This document shows positions 18,056 through 26,495 of a stretch of 64,000 bases of DNA, piece by piece (position 1 is the first letter of the stretch; each line of letters starts with the position of its first letter). The notes under the pieces are model-generated. The model did not search any database. It worked only from the letters and a program-made list of their open reading frames with translations, and had not been told where the DNA came from. Source of the stretch: Verrucomicrobiales bacterium (GTDB lineage Bacteria > Verrucomicrobiota > Verrucomicrobiia > Limisphaerales > J093); the NCBI GenBank assembly GCA_015075445.1, contig JABTUJ010000004.1, positions 62,001 through 126,000 of the forward strand, written 5' to 3'. Position numbers and translations under genes: made by a program.

Positions 18056-18166
18056 GGGCAGGGGTTTACCCGGAGCGTCGCCGGATCACAAGCCGGCGGT
18101 GGCGGCGACCGGGGGGCGTTAAGTATTAAATTAAGGGCTGACCCCTGGGGGAAGGGGGCAAATCGC

Positions 18167-18195
18167 TTGCCGCTGCAGAATACCGCTGCTAGTTT
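18167..18195 (+). promoter_or_regulatory. possible sigma70-like promoter for the cupredoxin gene
   Basis: TTGCCG (18167-18172) and TAGTTT (18190-18195) are separated by 17 bases and lie 42 bases before the cupredoxin start, in the divergent region with glnS. The boxes are weak matches and there is no other support. Confidence 0.25.
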
Positions 18196-18236
18196 GCGCG
18201 TCAGTTTTGGCTGAGACTGCAACCGGAGAATACGCA

Positions 18237-18941
18237 ATGAAACGATACGGAACCTGGATCGGATGGTGCGCGGTGCTGGCAACCCTGCCGACGCTGGCCG
18301 CGGCGGAAATCAGCGGCAAAATCACCCTCAAAGGAACCCCGCCACCGGAGCGGAAGGTGGTCTTCGACGCGCTGTGCGGGAAGCTGCATACGAAAGACGC
18401 GTTCACGCGTCACTACGTGGTGGGGCCGGACAGTGGCCTGGCCAACGTGTTCGTCTACCTCAAGGAAGGGCCGCCGGGGAAGACCTACCCGGTCCCGGAG
18501 AAGATGCCGGTGCTGGATCAGGTGAACTGCTTCTATGAGCCCTACGTCATGGGCGTGCTGGTGGATCAGAAGTTCCAGATCAAGAATTCCGATCCCCTCA
18601 TGCACAACGTGCACGCCACCCCGAAGGTCGAGGGCAACAAGGAGTTCAACATCGGCCAGCCCGTGCAGGGCATGGTGACCGAGAAGAGCTTCCCCAAACC
18701 CGAGGTGCTGGTGCGTTTCAAGTGCGACGTGCACCCGTGGATGTTTGCTTACGTCGGGGTCATGCCGCATCACTACTTCGCCGTCACCGACAAGGAGGGC
18801 AAGTTCAAGTTCCCCGCGGATCTGCCAGCCGGGAAGTACACGGTCGTGGCGTACCACCTGAAGGCCGGTGAGCTCACGCAGGAGATCACCGTGGCGGAGG
18901 GCGACAAGAAGGAACTGGCGTTCACGCTGGAAGCGAAGTAA
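18237..18941 (+). CDS. periplasmic cupredoxin (plastocyanin-like) protein
   Basis: The 234-residue protein starts at ATG 18237 with GGAGAA eight bases upstream. It has a signal peptide (WIGWCAVLATLPTLAAA). The middle is a cupredoxin fold with type 1 copper ligands: His in DPLMHNVHATP and Cys, His and Met in FKCDVHPWMFAYVGVM. The last 60 residues (YFAVTDKEGKFKFPADLPAG, then YTVVAYH) form a carboxypeptidase-regulatory-like beta-sandwich. It probably carries electrons or copper in the periplasm. Its place directly before the heme A synthesis genes suggests a link with aerobic respiration, but a terminator separates them. An alternative GTG/TTG start upstream at 18207 is less likely. Confidence 0.82.
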   Translation: MKRYGTWIGWCAVLATLPTLAAAEISGKITLKGTPPPERKVVFDALCGKLHTKDAFTRHYVVGPDSGLANVFVYLKEGPPGKTYPVPEKMPVLDQVNCFYEPYVMGVLVDQKFQIKNSDPLMHNVHATPKVEGNKEFNIGQPVQGMVTEKSFPKPEVLVRFKCDVHPWMFAYVGVMPHHYFAVTDKEGKFKFPADLPAGKYTVVAYHLKAGELTQEITVAEGDKKELAFTLEAK

Positions 18942-18972
18942 CCGCTCCGTGCCACCCCGTTGTTGCTTTTCA

Positions 18973-19003
18973 CCGCTGCGGTCTTCGGGCCGCGGCGGTT
19001 TTT
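18973..19003 (+). terminator. rho-independent terminator after the cupredoxin gene
   Basis: An 11-bp stem (CCGCTGCGGTC pairing with GGCCGCGGCGG, with two G-T pairs) closes a TTCG tetraloop and is followed by TTTTT. It lies 31 bases after the cupredoxin stop and 35 bases before the ctaA start, so it would separate their transcripts or attenuate read-through. Confidence 0.75.
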
Positions 19004-19037
19004 GCTTCGCGAGGGGCCGCGCAGCTCACCCCGCCTG

Positions 19038-20192
19038 ATGGAGTTGCCACCAACCAACCGCTGGCTCACCCGGTACACCTGGCTGGTCGTGGCCGCGACC
19101 TTCGTGCTGATCTGGCTGGGCGGCCTGGTGACCAGCAGGGGCGCCGGACTGGCGGTGCCGGACTGGCCGAACACTTACGGCTACAACCTGTTCCTGTTCC
19201 CCATCTCGCACTGGGTGGGCGGCATCTTCTATGAGCACACCCACCGGTTGTGGGCGGCCCTGGTGGGTTTGCTCACCGCTGTGCTGGCGGGGTGGCTGTG
19301 GGCGCGCGAGACCGGCGGTAGGGACCGGTGGCTGGGGCTGGGGGCGATGGCGCTGGCCGTGGGGTTGCTTGGGGTCCGGGCCATGCCGGTTTACGTGGCG
19401 CTCGCCGGGCTGGCCTTGCCGGTCGTCGGCTGGGGCCTCTGGCGGTTCGCGAAGCAGCCGACCGGGTTGCGGTGGTTGGGGGTGGCCGCGCTGGCGGCCG
19501 TCATTCTGCAGGGTGTTCTGGGCGGGTTGCGGGTGACCTGGCTGAAGGACGAACTGGGCGTGTTTCACGGGCTGCTGGCGCAGTCGTTTCTCTTGTTGCT
19601 GACCGTGGTGGCCGTCTTGAGTTCCGCGCGTTGGCGCCGCGGCCTGGCCCAGCCGGGGGAGGTCAGGGCGTTGCGGTTGCCATTCTTGGTGGCCACGGTG
19701 CTGATCTTCGGCCAACTCACGCTGGGCGCGACCATGCGGCATCGCCACGCGGGGCTGGCCGTCCCGGATTTCCCCTTGGCTTACGGTCGCGTCTGGCCAC
19801 GGCTGGATGAGGAGGCGGTCCGGCGTTACAACCAGCAGCGGATCGAGGTGGTGGCGGCGCATCCCATCACAGCAACCGACGTGGTGTTGCACATGACTCA
19901 TCGGCTCGGTGCCTGCGTGGTGGTGGGGGCGGTGGGCTGGGTCTGGACACGCAGCCGACGCCGGCTCGCGGCAGGGCATCCGGTGCGCGGGTTGGCCGCG
20001 GTGTGGCTCGGACTGATCGGGGTGCAGTTCGCGCTGGGGGCGGTCACGGTGTGGACGAACAAGGCGGCGGACATCGCGACCGCGCACGTGGCGGTGGGAG
20101 CCCTGGCGCTGCTGATCGGAGGCGTCGTGTGTCTGGCCACCTGGAACGCGGTGTGGATACGACGAGCGATGGGAGGAGGGGCGACGGTATGA
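19038..20192 (+). CDS. ctaA: heme A synthase (CtaA/COX15)
   Basis: The 384-residue membrane protein oxidises the C8 methyl of heme O to give heme A for aa3-type cytochrome oxidase. About eight membrane segments are visible. The four expected heme-ligand His regions are present: FYEHTHRLWAALVG, LGVFHGLLAQS, LHMTHRLGACVV and IATAHVAVGALAL. GLAVPDWPNTYG and its second-half echo GLAVPDFPLAYGRVWP mark the duplicated halves. The start ATG 19038 was chosen because the upstream frame overlaps the terminator. The stop overlaps the ctaB start (ATGA), so the two are translated together. Confidence 0.93.
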   Translation: MELPPTNRWLTRYTWLVVAATFVLIWLGGLVTSRGAGLAVPDWPNTYGYNLFLFPISHWVGGIFYEHTHRLWAALVGLLTAVLAGWLWARETGGRDRWLGLGAMALAVGLLGVRAMPVYVALAGLALPVVGWGLWRFAKQPTGLRWLGVAALAAVILQGVLGGLRVTWLKDELGVFHGLLAQSFLLLLTVVAVLSSARWRRGLAQPGEVRALRLPFLVATVLIFGQLTLGATMRHRHAGLAVPDFPLAYGRVWPRLDEEAVRRYNQQRIEVVAAHPITATDVVLHMTHRLGACVVVGAVGWVWTRSRRRLAAGHPVRGLAAVWLGLIGVQFALGAVTVWTNKAADIATAHVAVGALALLIGGVVCLATWNAVWIRRAMGGGATV

Positions 20193-21112
20193 GCGTTTCG
20201 CGGGCGGAACCGTTGGATCTGGTGGGTGGGGCCGAGAAGTCGGTGTGGATGGTTTTCACCGAACTGGTGAAGGCCAGGCTGACGACGCTGGTGCTGCTGA
20301 CCGCGGCCGCCGGGTATGCGGTCGGGTCGCGAGGTCACTTTGAAGGATGGCGGTTGTTGCACGTGTTGGTTGGGACGGGCCTGCTGGCGGGCGGGGCGGC
20401 GGCGCTGAACCAGTATCTCGAGCGCGATCTGGACAAGCTGATGTCCCGCACTCAGGACCGGCCGCTGCCGTCAGGACGGATCACGCCGAGGTTCGCGCTG
20501 GTGTTTGGCGGGGTTGGTGCCCTGGCCGGGATGGCCTGGCTGTGGGGGTTCACGACGCCGACGGCCAGTGCGCTGGGAGCCGCCACGCTGGCACTGTACG
20601 TCCTAGTCTACACGCCGCTGAAGCGGGTTTCGACGCTGAACACCGTGGTGGGAGCCGTGCCGGGAGCGATGCCGCCGTTGATTGGGTGGGCGGCGGCGAC
20701 GGACGGGTTGGCGGCGGGCGGGTGGTCGCTCTTTGCGCTGCAGTTCTTCTGGCAGATCCCGCATTTCATGGCGATTGCCTGGCTGTATCGGGAGGACTAC
20801 GCGCGGGCGGGCTTGCGGATGTTGCCGGTGGTCGAGCCGGACGGACAACGGACAGGCTTGTCCAGCGTTGGGCATTCGCTTGGGCTGCTGACGGTGAGCT
20901 TGAGTCCGGTGGTATTCGGGCTGGCGGGGGCGGTGTACCTGGCCGGGGCGTTGGTGTTGGGCGGAGCGATGGTCGTGCTGGCCGTGCGGTTTGCGCGACG
21001 GCTGGATGCGCCGAGCGCGCGGTGGCTGTTCCTGGCGTCGGTCATCTACCTGCCGTTGGTGCTGGGTTTGCTCACGTTTGATGCGCCGGGGTCGGGGATG
21101 GGTTCGCGTTGA
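20189..21112 (+). CDS. ctaB: protoheme IX farnesyltransferase (heme O synthase, CtaB/COX10)
   Basis: The 307-residue UbiA-family membrane protein attaches a farnesyl chain to heme B. The Asp-rich motifs are NQYLERDLDKLMSRTQDRPLP and FFWQIPHFMAIAWLYREDYARAG, both diagnostic for COX10. Membrane segments fill the rest. The start ATG 20189 overlaps the ctaA stop and is preceded by a strong GGGAGGAGGGG. No oxidase subunit genes are in the window, so they must lie elsewhere. Confidence 0.95.
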   Translation: MSVSRAEPLDLVGGAEKSVWMVFTELVKARLTTLVLLTAAAGYAVGSRGHFEGWRLLHVLVGTGLLAGGAAALNQYLERDLDKLMSRTQDRPLPSGRITPRFALVFGGVGALAGMAWLWGFTTPTASALGAATLALYVLVYTPLKRVSTLNTVVGAVPGAMPPLIGWAAATDGLAAGGWSLFALQFFWQIPHFMAIAWLYREDYARAGLRMLPVVEPDGQRTGLSSVGHSLGLLTVSLSPVVFGLAGAVYLAGALVLGGAMVVLAVRFARRLDAPSARWLFLASVIYLPLVLGLLTFDAPGSGMGSR

Positions 21113-21140
21113 GGTTTCCGGGAGAGAAGGGAGGGGACCC

Positions 21141-22790
21141 TTACGGGGGTGGGACGGCGCTGGCGGTGGGCTTGCGGCCGAGGAGGAACCAGGTCGGCAG
21201 GGTGCCCTTTCCCTTGATCTCGATGGGGCCGCGGGATTCGAGGAGGTACCGGGAGGCGAGGAGCGCGTGGGTGGCGGGGGCGACCTGGATCCGGCCGGGA
21301 AGACCGTGGCTTTCCATGCGGCTGGCGGTGTTGACGGTGTCGCCCCAGAGGTCGTAGCTGAATTTGTGGCGGCCGATGATGCCGGCGATCACGGGTCCGG
21401 TGTTGATGCCGACGCGGATTCGGATTGGGGTGGGGGAGTTGGCGAAGCGGCGTTCGACATAACCCACCATGCGGAGGGCCACCTCGGCCACGGCTTCGGC
21501 GTGGTCGGGTCGCGGGGTGGGCAGGCCGCCGACGACCATGTAGGCGTCCCCGATGGTTTTGATCTTCTCGAGACCCTGCGCCTCGGCCATGGCATCGAAC
21601 GCGGAGAAGATCTCGTTGAGCATCTGGACGAGTTCGACGGAGGAGATGGTGGTGGAGAGGGTGGTGAAGCCGGCGAGGTCGGCGAAGAGGACGGTCACGG
21701 AGGGGAGGGAATCGACGATGGGACTTTCGCCGCGTTTGAGGCGGTCGGCGATGGGGCCGGGGAGGACGTTGAGGAGGAGGGATTCGGAGCGGTGCCGTTC
21801 GGTTTCGAGGGCGTTGAGGTAGGCGGCTTCCTGGTGGCGGAGGCGGCTTTTTTCGAGGCAGGCGTCGATGCGGGCGCGGAGGAGGACGGCGTTGAGGGGT
21901 TTGGCGAGATAGTCTTCGGCGCCCATGAGGATGCAGCGGACCACGCTGTCGAGTTCGTCGAGGGCGGAGAGCATGATGACGGGGAGATGCCGTCGTGCGT
22001 GGTCGGCCTTGAGCTTGGCGAGGACCTGGTCGCCGGAGAGGCCGGGCATGAGGAGGTCGAGGAGGACGAGATCGAACTCCTGCGCGCGGAGCAGGCGGAG
22101 GGCGGCGGCGCCGTCCACGGCTTCGGTGACGGTGTAGCCTTGTTGCTGGAGCCGGCGGGCGAGGAGGTCGCGATGGCCGGGATCGTCATCGACGACGAGG
22201 ATGCGGCCGCCACCCAGGGGCGGGGCGGGGGGTGTCGGTGGGAGGAGGGGGGGGCACAAGGCGAGGGCTTCGGGTTGGGCGGTCGAGGTGAACTCGGGTT
22301 TGGCGGCGGCGGCGGATTCGAGGCTTTCGGGGGTGAGCTCGCGGTCGATCAGCCGGAGGAACGTGTGGGCGGCGGTCTGGATCTTGTGCAGGTCCGGGGC
22401 GAGTTCGGCCAGGGCGGGGGTTTCGGCTTGTTCGAGGAGGAGTTCGCTGTAGCCGAGGGCGTGGTTGAGGGGGGTGCGCAGTTCGGCGTGGAGGTGACGG
22501 AGGTTGAGGGTGCCGCCGGCGAGTTTGTCGGGTGAAAGCTCCTCGCGGATGAGGTCGACGAGCTGTCGTCCGGCGGTGGCGATGCGGTCGAGATCCGGGA
22601 GGAGCTGGGGTCGGTGGAGGGCGGCGGCCTGCTCGCGGAGCAGTTCGGCATAACCCAGGATGTGGGAAGCGGGGGTGCGCAGGTCGTGGCGGAGCCGGGC
22701 CCAACGGTCCACGGAGCCGGCGAGGTCCGCGGGTTCGGCGGGCAGCGGTGAGGCGCGATCCAGCGGGCTCGGTTGGGGTGCGTGTGTCAT
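21141..22790 (-). CDS. response-regulator adenylate cyclase with two DHp-like N-terminal repeats
   Basis: The protein is 549 residues. Two similar segments of about 60 residues (RHDLRTPASHILGYAELL and LHAELRTPLNHALGYSELL) look like histidine-kinase dimerisation helices, but no ATPase domain follows. A receiver domain comes next (RILVVDDDPGHRDLL; phospho-Asp in LVLLDLLMPGLSG; Lys in YLAKPLNAVLL). A class III cyclase domain ends the protein. It has metal Asp residues in VLFADLAGFTTLS and TIGDAYMVVGG, an adenine-specifying Lys in LEKIKTIGDAY and Asp in DLWGDTVNTASRME, and IRVGINTGPVIAGIIG. It should therefore make cAMP under control of phosphorylation. It lies 46 bases after the decarboxylase on the same strand. 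Confidence 0.85.
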   Translation of the reverse strand: MTHAPQPSPLDRASPLPAEPADLAGSVDRWARLRHDLRTPASHILGYAELLREQAAALHRPQLLPDLDRIATAGRQLVDLIREELSPDKLAGGTLNLRHLHAELRTPLNHALGYSELLLEQAETPALAELAPDLHKIQTAAHTFLRLIDRELTPESLESAAAAKPEFTSTAQPEALALCPPLLPPTPPAPPLGGGRILVVDDDPGHRDLLARRLQQQGYTVTEAVDGAAALRLLRAQEFDLVLLDLLMPGLSGDQVLAKLKADHARRHLPVIMLSALDELDSVVRCILMGAEDYLAKPLNAVLLRARIDACLEKSRLRHQEAAYLNALETERHRSESLLLNVLPGPIADRLKRGESPIVDSLPSVTVLFADLAGFTTLSTTISSVELVQMLNEIFSAFDAMAEAQGLEKIKTIGDAYMVVGGLPTPRPDHAEAVAEVALRMVGYVERRFANSPTPIRIRVGINTGPVIAGIIGRHKFSYDLWGDTVNTASRMESHGLPGRIQVAPATHALLASRYLLESRGPIEIKGKGTLPTWFLLGRKPTASAVPPP

Positions 22791-22836
22791 GGCTTGAACG
22801 GGCGTAACTTGGCACGGAACGGTTGGGATGGCGAGC

Positions 22837-24252
22837 TCACGGTCCCAACTGCCGGGCGGTTTCCTGGATGCGTTGCCAGGCGGCGGCGACGTGGCGGGTT
22901 TCGGTGTGGGTCTGGCCCACGCACAGGCGGAGGGTGTACCGGCCGGCGAGGACGGTGTGGGTGAGGTAGATCGCCCCGCTGCGGTTGAGGGCCTCGAGCA
23001 ACCGGCGGTTGAAATCATCGCCGGCGCGGTGCCGGAAGCAGACGAGGTTGAGCGGGGCGGGGGCGGCGAGTTCGAAGTCAGGGGAGGCGGCGATCCATTG
23101 GGCGAGGTCCTGGGCGAGGGCGACGTGACGGCGGATGTGGTGGCGAAGCCCTTCGACCCCGTAGTGTCGGATGACGAACCAGAGTTTGAGGGCGCGGAAA
23201 CGCCGGCCGAGGGGCACTTGCCAGTCGCGATAGTCAAAGACGGCGCCGCTTTCGGTGGCCTGATTCCGGAGGTACTCGGGCAGGATGCTGAGCGTCCGGA
23301 TCAACGTGGCGCGGTCGGCGACGAAGAAGCAGTCGCAATCGAAGTTGGTGAACATCCACTTGTGCGGGTTGAAGCAGTAGCTGTCGGCGAATTCGAGGCC
23401 ATCCTGGAAGTGGCGGAACTCGGGGCAGAGGGCGGCGGTGCCGCTCATGGCGGCGTCCACGTGGAACCAGAGGTGGTGTTCGCGGGCGAGGCGGCCGAGG
23501 GCGGGGAGCGGGTCCATGGCGTTCGAGGAAGTGGTGCCGACGGTGGCGCAGACGAAGCACGGCTGTTTGCCGGCCTGGCGGTCGGCTTCGATTTGGCGGG
23601 CCAGGTGGTCGGGGCGCATCGCGAAGCGGTCATCGACCTCGATGGGGCGAAGGTTGGCGCGGCCAAGGCCGGCGATCTTGATGGCCTTCTCGATGGAAGA
23701 ATGGGCCTGGGTTGAGGCGTAGGCGGTGAGGTGGCCAGCGGTACCGGATTCGTTGGTGGCGAACCCGGTGGCGCGCTCACGGGCGGCGAGGACGGCGCAG
23801 AGGGCGGCACTTGAGGCACTGTCCTGGAGGACGCCTCCGCCGGCGCCGCTGGACTTGAAGGCGGGCGGCAGACCGAGGAGTTCGGCGAGCCAATCGAGGA
23901 CGTGGGTTTCGAGCTCGGTGCAGGCGGGGCTGGTGGCCCAGAGCATGCCTTGGACACCGAGTCCGGCGGCGAGGAGGTCGCCGAGGATGGCGGGGCCGGA
24001 GGTGTTGGCGGGAAAGAAGGCGAAGAAGTTGGGGGACTGCCAGTGAGTCAGCCCGGGCAGGATGAGTTGGTCGAGATCGGCCAGCAGCGTCGAGAAGGGT
24101 TCGCCGTGCGTGGGCGGGGAGGCGGGGAGGCGGGCGCGGATCTGGCCGGGAGCGACCTGGGCCAGCACGGGGAGGGATTCGACGCGTTGTTGGTAACTGG
24201 CGATCCAGTCAATGACGGCGTAGCCCCAGCGCTGGAACTCGGCGGGGGACAT
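22837..24252 (-). CDS. PLP-dependent amino acid decarboxylase (group II, aromatic amino acid type)
   Basis: The 471-residue protein is of normal length for group II decarboxylases. Features include WQSPNFFAFFPANTSGPAILGD, PACTELETHVLDWLAELLG, STQAHSSIEKAIKIAG (His stacking on PLP), FHVDAAMSGTAAL (Asp for the pyridine nitrogen) and SYCFNPHKWMFTNFDCDCF (Schiff-base Lys). These fit aromatic-L-amino-acid/tyrosine decarboxylases. The exact substrate cannot be read from the sequence. The start ATG 24252 (MSPAEFQRWGYAVIDWIA) matches the family N-terminus. The GTG at 24291 is a possible alternative. It is divergent from trpF with 139 bases between them. Confidence 0.88.
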   Translation of the reverse strand: MSPAEFQRWGYAVIDWIASYQQRVESLPVLAQVAPGQIRARLPASPPTHGEPFSTLLADLDQLILPGLTHWQSPNFFAFFPANTSGPAILGDLLAAGLGVQGMLWATSPACTELETHVLDWLAELLGLPPAFKSSGAGGGVLQDSASSAALCAVLAARERATGFATNESGTAGHLTAYASTQAHSSIEKAIKIAGLGRANLRPIEVDDRFAMRPDHLARQIEADRQAGKQPCFVCATVGTTSSNAMDPLPALGRLAREHHLWFHVDAAMSGTAALCPEFRHFQDGLEFADSYCFNPHKWMFTNFDCDCFFVADRATLIRTLSILPEYLRNQATESGAVFDYRDWQVPLGRRFRALKLWFVIRHYGVEGLRHHIRRHVALAQDLAQWIAASPDFELAAPAPLNLVCFRHRAGDDFNRRLLEALNRSGAIYLTHTVLAGRYTLRLCVGQTHTETRHVAAAWQRIQETARQLGP

Positions 24253-24391
24253 GTGGGAAGGTGCGTGGGGCGAGTCGGGAACCGTGTTCACGGGGTGGAT
24301 TGGAGCAGAAGGAAGGCCAATTGACGAGCCGCGGGTTGGGTTGGGTTCGGTATCGCCAGCGGGTTGGGGGTTGGCTGAGAGTGGGGTCCCG

Positions 24392-25009
24392 ATGAGTGTG
24401 CGAGTGAAGATCTGCGGGGTGACCCGACTTGAGGATGCGCAGGCTGCCGTGGCGGCGGGTGCGGACGCGCTGGGTTTCATGTTCTATGAGCGGAGCGCAC
24501 GGCGCGTGTCGGTGGGGGCGGCGGCGGCAATTTGCCGGCAGTTACCGCCGTTCGTGAGCAAGGTCGGGGTGTTTGTGGATGCAGGGATCGAGACGATCGA
24601 GGAGACGGTGGCGCAGTGCGGGTTGGACGTGGTGCAGCTTCATGGTGCGGAGTCGCCGGCGTTTTGCGGGCGGCTGACCCGGCCGGTGATCAAGGCGGTT
24701 CGGGTGCGTGGGCCGGAGACGTTGGCGGAGTTGGAGGGGTACGCGACGGCGGCCTGGCTGCTGGACGCCTACGTGCCCGGGCAGCCGGGGGGGACGGGGG
24801 CGACGTTTGACTGGGGGTTGGCGACGCAGGCGGTGGCCGTGGGGCGGCCGGTGATTCTGGCGGGGGGATTGACGACGGCGAACGTGGCGGCGGCGGTGCG
24901 GCAGGTGCGGCCTTACGCGGTGGATGTTTCGAGCGGGGTCGAGAGCGAGCCGGGACGCAAAGATGCGGCAGCCCTCCGGGCGTTTGTCGAGGCTGCGAAA
25001 TCGTCTTAG
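24392..25009 (+). CDS. trpF: phosphoribosylanthranilate isomerase
   Basis: The 205-residue TIM-barrel enzyme performs the Amadori rearrangement in tryptophan synthesis. The catalytic Cys is in VKICGVTRLEDAQAA and the catalytic Asp in VGVFVDAGIE. LDVVQLHGAE and VILAGGLTTANV, ending VDVSSGVESEPGRKD, are the phosphate-binding loops. The start ATG 24392 fits the family. It stands alone here; no other trp genes are in the window. Its stop overlaps the stop of the convergent gene by four bases. Confidence 0.95.
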   Translation: MSVRVKICGVTRLEDAQAAVAAGADALGFMFYERSARRVSVGAAAAICRQLPPFVSKVGVFVDAGIETIEETVAQCGLDVVQLHGAESPAFCGRLTRPVIKAVRVRGPETLAELEGYATAAWLLDAYVPGQPGGTGATFDWGLATQAVAVGRPVILAGGLTTANVAAAVRQVRPYAVDVSSGVESEPGRKDAAALRAFVEAAKSS

Positions 25010-26490
25010 CCCGGAAACGTCCGCACGAAGCCGCGACCGCCTGTAGGCGCCGACGGAGGAGGCGTTGGGGCCAGGGGCACGCTACTTGCCTCCTCACGTC
25101 GGCGCCAGGCGGTTAATACTGCGGTTTGGCGAGACCGAGGCGGGTGCGCATCTCGAGGCTGGGTGGAGCGCCCGAGGCGGGCGACGGTGTCGCGGAGGTT
25201 GGCGGCGCTTTGGGACGCGGTGCGGCCGGGGAGGGAGGGCTGGGTGCGGAGGCGCTCGCGTTGGTCGAGGTAGTGCTGGAGGGTGTTGGCGTAGGCGCTG
25301 GCGAGGTCTTTGACCTGGGGAGGGAGGGAGGTGGCGAGCTGGCGCAGTTGCCGGACGCGGATGGGCAGGAGGCGATTCTGGAGGGGGGCACTCCAGTCGA
25401 TGAGGACGGAGATGAGAGGGACAAAGCGGCGTTGGCGCGGGATCTCGGCGGTCTCCTGGATGTCCACGAGGAAGCCGAGGAGATCTTCGAGCCAGAGGAG
25501 GCCGGTGGGGGCCGTGAGCACCGACGAGCCGACGGCGGCGCGGAGTTCCTGCGCGCCCAGGGCCCACCACTTCTCGACGTCGAGAAGGCGGCCGAAGTGG
25601 GGGTGGAAGGCGATGAGGAAGGCGGTCTGCCAGTTCAGGTGCTGGGGCAGTTGGCTGAGGAACTGGGCATAGGCTTGGGGACCCCCCGGCAATTGGCGGA
25701 GGGAGACGAAGAAGACCTGGGCGCAAGCGCGGTAATGCTCGAGGGCCTCGCCGTGGAGAAGGTCGGCGGTGGGCAAGCTGAGTTCTTCGAAGGTCAGGAG
25801 GGGGCGGGAATGGAGGGTGCGGAGGAGTTGGCGGTTCTCCTCGGCGATGGCGCGGTCGGTGAGCGCGGCCTGGAGCTGACCGATGCCCACGCCGTAGCGA
25901 CTGGTCACGCGGTTGGGACGGGCGAGCGGGTCGGGGCCGACCCGGCCGAGGATCTGGCCGGTCAGGGCTTCGACCAGCCAGATGGGGATCTCGGGGGCGG
26001 CGGGGCCGGGCGTGCGGTTGGCGATCTCGCTGAGGAGGGCGTGGACGATGCCGCGAATGAGGGCGGGGCCTTCGAGTTCGCGGGGCAGGCGGAGGGCGTA
26101 ATGCCAGCCGTCGCCGTAGCGGAGACCGACGGCCGTGGGGAAGGGCACGGGCCGTCCTCGAGGGTCGATCGAGACGTGGATCTTGCCGCGCCAGCGGTCG
26201 GGACGGCCGAGCTCGGCCAGCAGGGCGGATTTGATGCGTTCGCACGAGACGGCGACGGGATCCGGGTAGAGGGTGACGAGGGTATTGGTGCCGCCGGGTC
26301 CGATCTGGCTCAGGCTGGGGGGCGTGGAGCGGTCACTGTGGACGATGAACTGGCCGGAGCGGCTGTGGACCGTGACCGCCGCCCGACTCTCCGGCCCGGC
26401 CGTCAAGAGGAGCAGACCGACGGCGGCGACCGGGAGGAGCCGCGACCGTCGGCACACCGGGCTGGTGGCTAGGCCGGCAGGTGGGGGCAC
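25006..26490 (-). CDS. secreted protein of unknown function, probable C-terminal frameshift
   Basis: The frame encodes about 494 residues from GTG 26490 (GTG 26457 is an alternative), with a signal peptide (RLLPVAAVGLLLLTAG). The segment LIRGIVHALLSEIANRT, then IPIWLVEALTGQILG, recalls the helix and flanks of peptidase MA-like metalloproteases, but the HExxH motif is absent. The family is otherwise unknown to me. Near 25155-25175 the good reading changes frame: a one-base shift would give SLEMRTRLGLAKPQY and a stop at 25113. The annotated frame instead runs through an intergenic palindromic repeat, giving a Pro- and Arg-rich tail. The true end is thus probably 25113. It follows the FmdB-type gene by five bases. 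Confidence 0.65.
   Translation of the reverse strand: MPPPAGLATSPVCRRSRLLPVAAVGLLLLTAGPESRAAVTVHSRSGQFIVHSDRSTPPSLSQIGPGGTNTLVTLYPDPVAVSCERIKSALLAELGRPDRWRGKIHVSIDPRGRPVPFPTAVGLRYGDGWHYALRLPRELEGPALIRGIVHALLSEIANRTPGPAAPEIPIWLVEALTGQILGRVGPDPLARPNRVTSRYGVGIGQLQAALTDRAIAEENRQLLRTLHSRPLLTFEELSLPTADLLHGEALEHYRACAQVFFVSLRQLPGGPQAYAQFLSQLPQHLNWQTAFLIAFHPHFGRLLDVEKWWALGAQELRAAVGSSVLTAPTGLLWLEDLLGFLVDIQETAEIPRQRRFVPLISVLIDWSAPLQNRLLPIRVRQLRQLATSLPPQVKDLASAYANTLQHYLDQRERLRTQPSLPGRTASQSAANLRDTVARLGRSTQPRDAHPPRSRQTAVLTAWRRREEASSVPLAPTPPPSAPTGGRGFVRTFPG
25041..25111. repeat. palindromic intergenic repeat, copy A
   Basis: GGCGCCGACGGAGGAGGC (25046-25063) is answered by GCCTCCTCACGTCGGCGCC (25088-25106), an imperfect inverted repeat with a 24-base loop. 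A second copy of the same sequence lies at 33,719-33,821, with the loop also sharing CAGGGGC. The repetition at two unrelated intergenic sites marks an interspersed family. It lies between the ends of convergent genes and may act as a bidirectional terminator or a REP/MITE-like element. Confidence 0.75.
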
Positions 26491-26495
26491 GCGGA

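Noticed and set aside
20991..22535. Plus-strand frame of 514 codons, very rich in Gly, Glu and Asp
   Set aside because: It is antisense to the receiver/cyclase gene, whose motifs are unambiguous; the Gly/Glu bias comes from reading its reverse complement.
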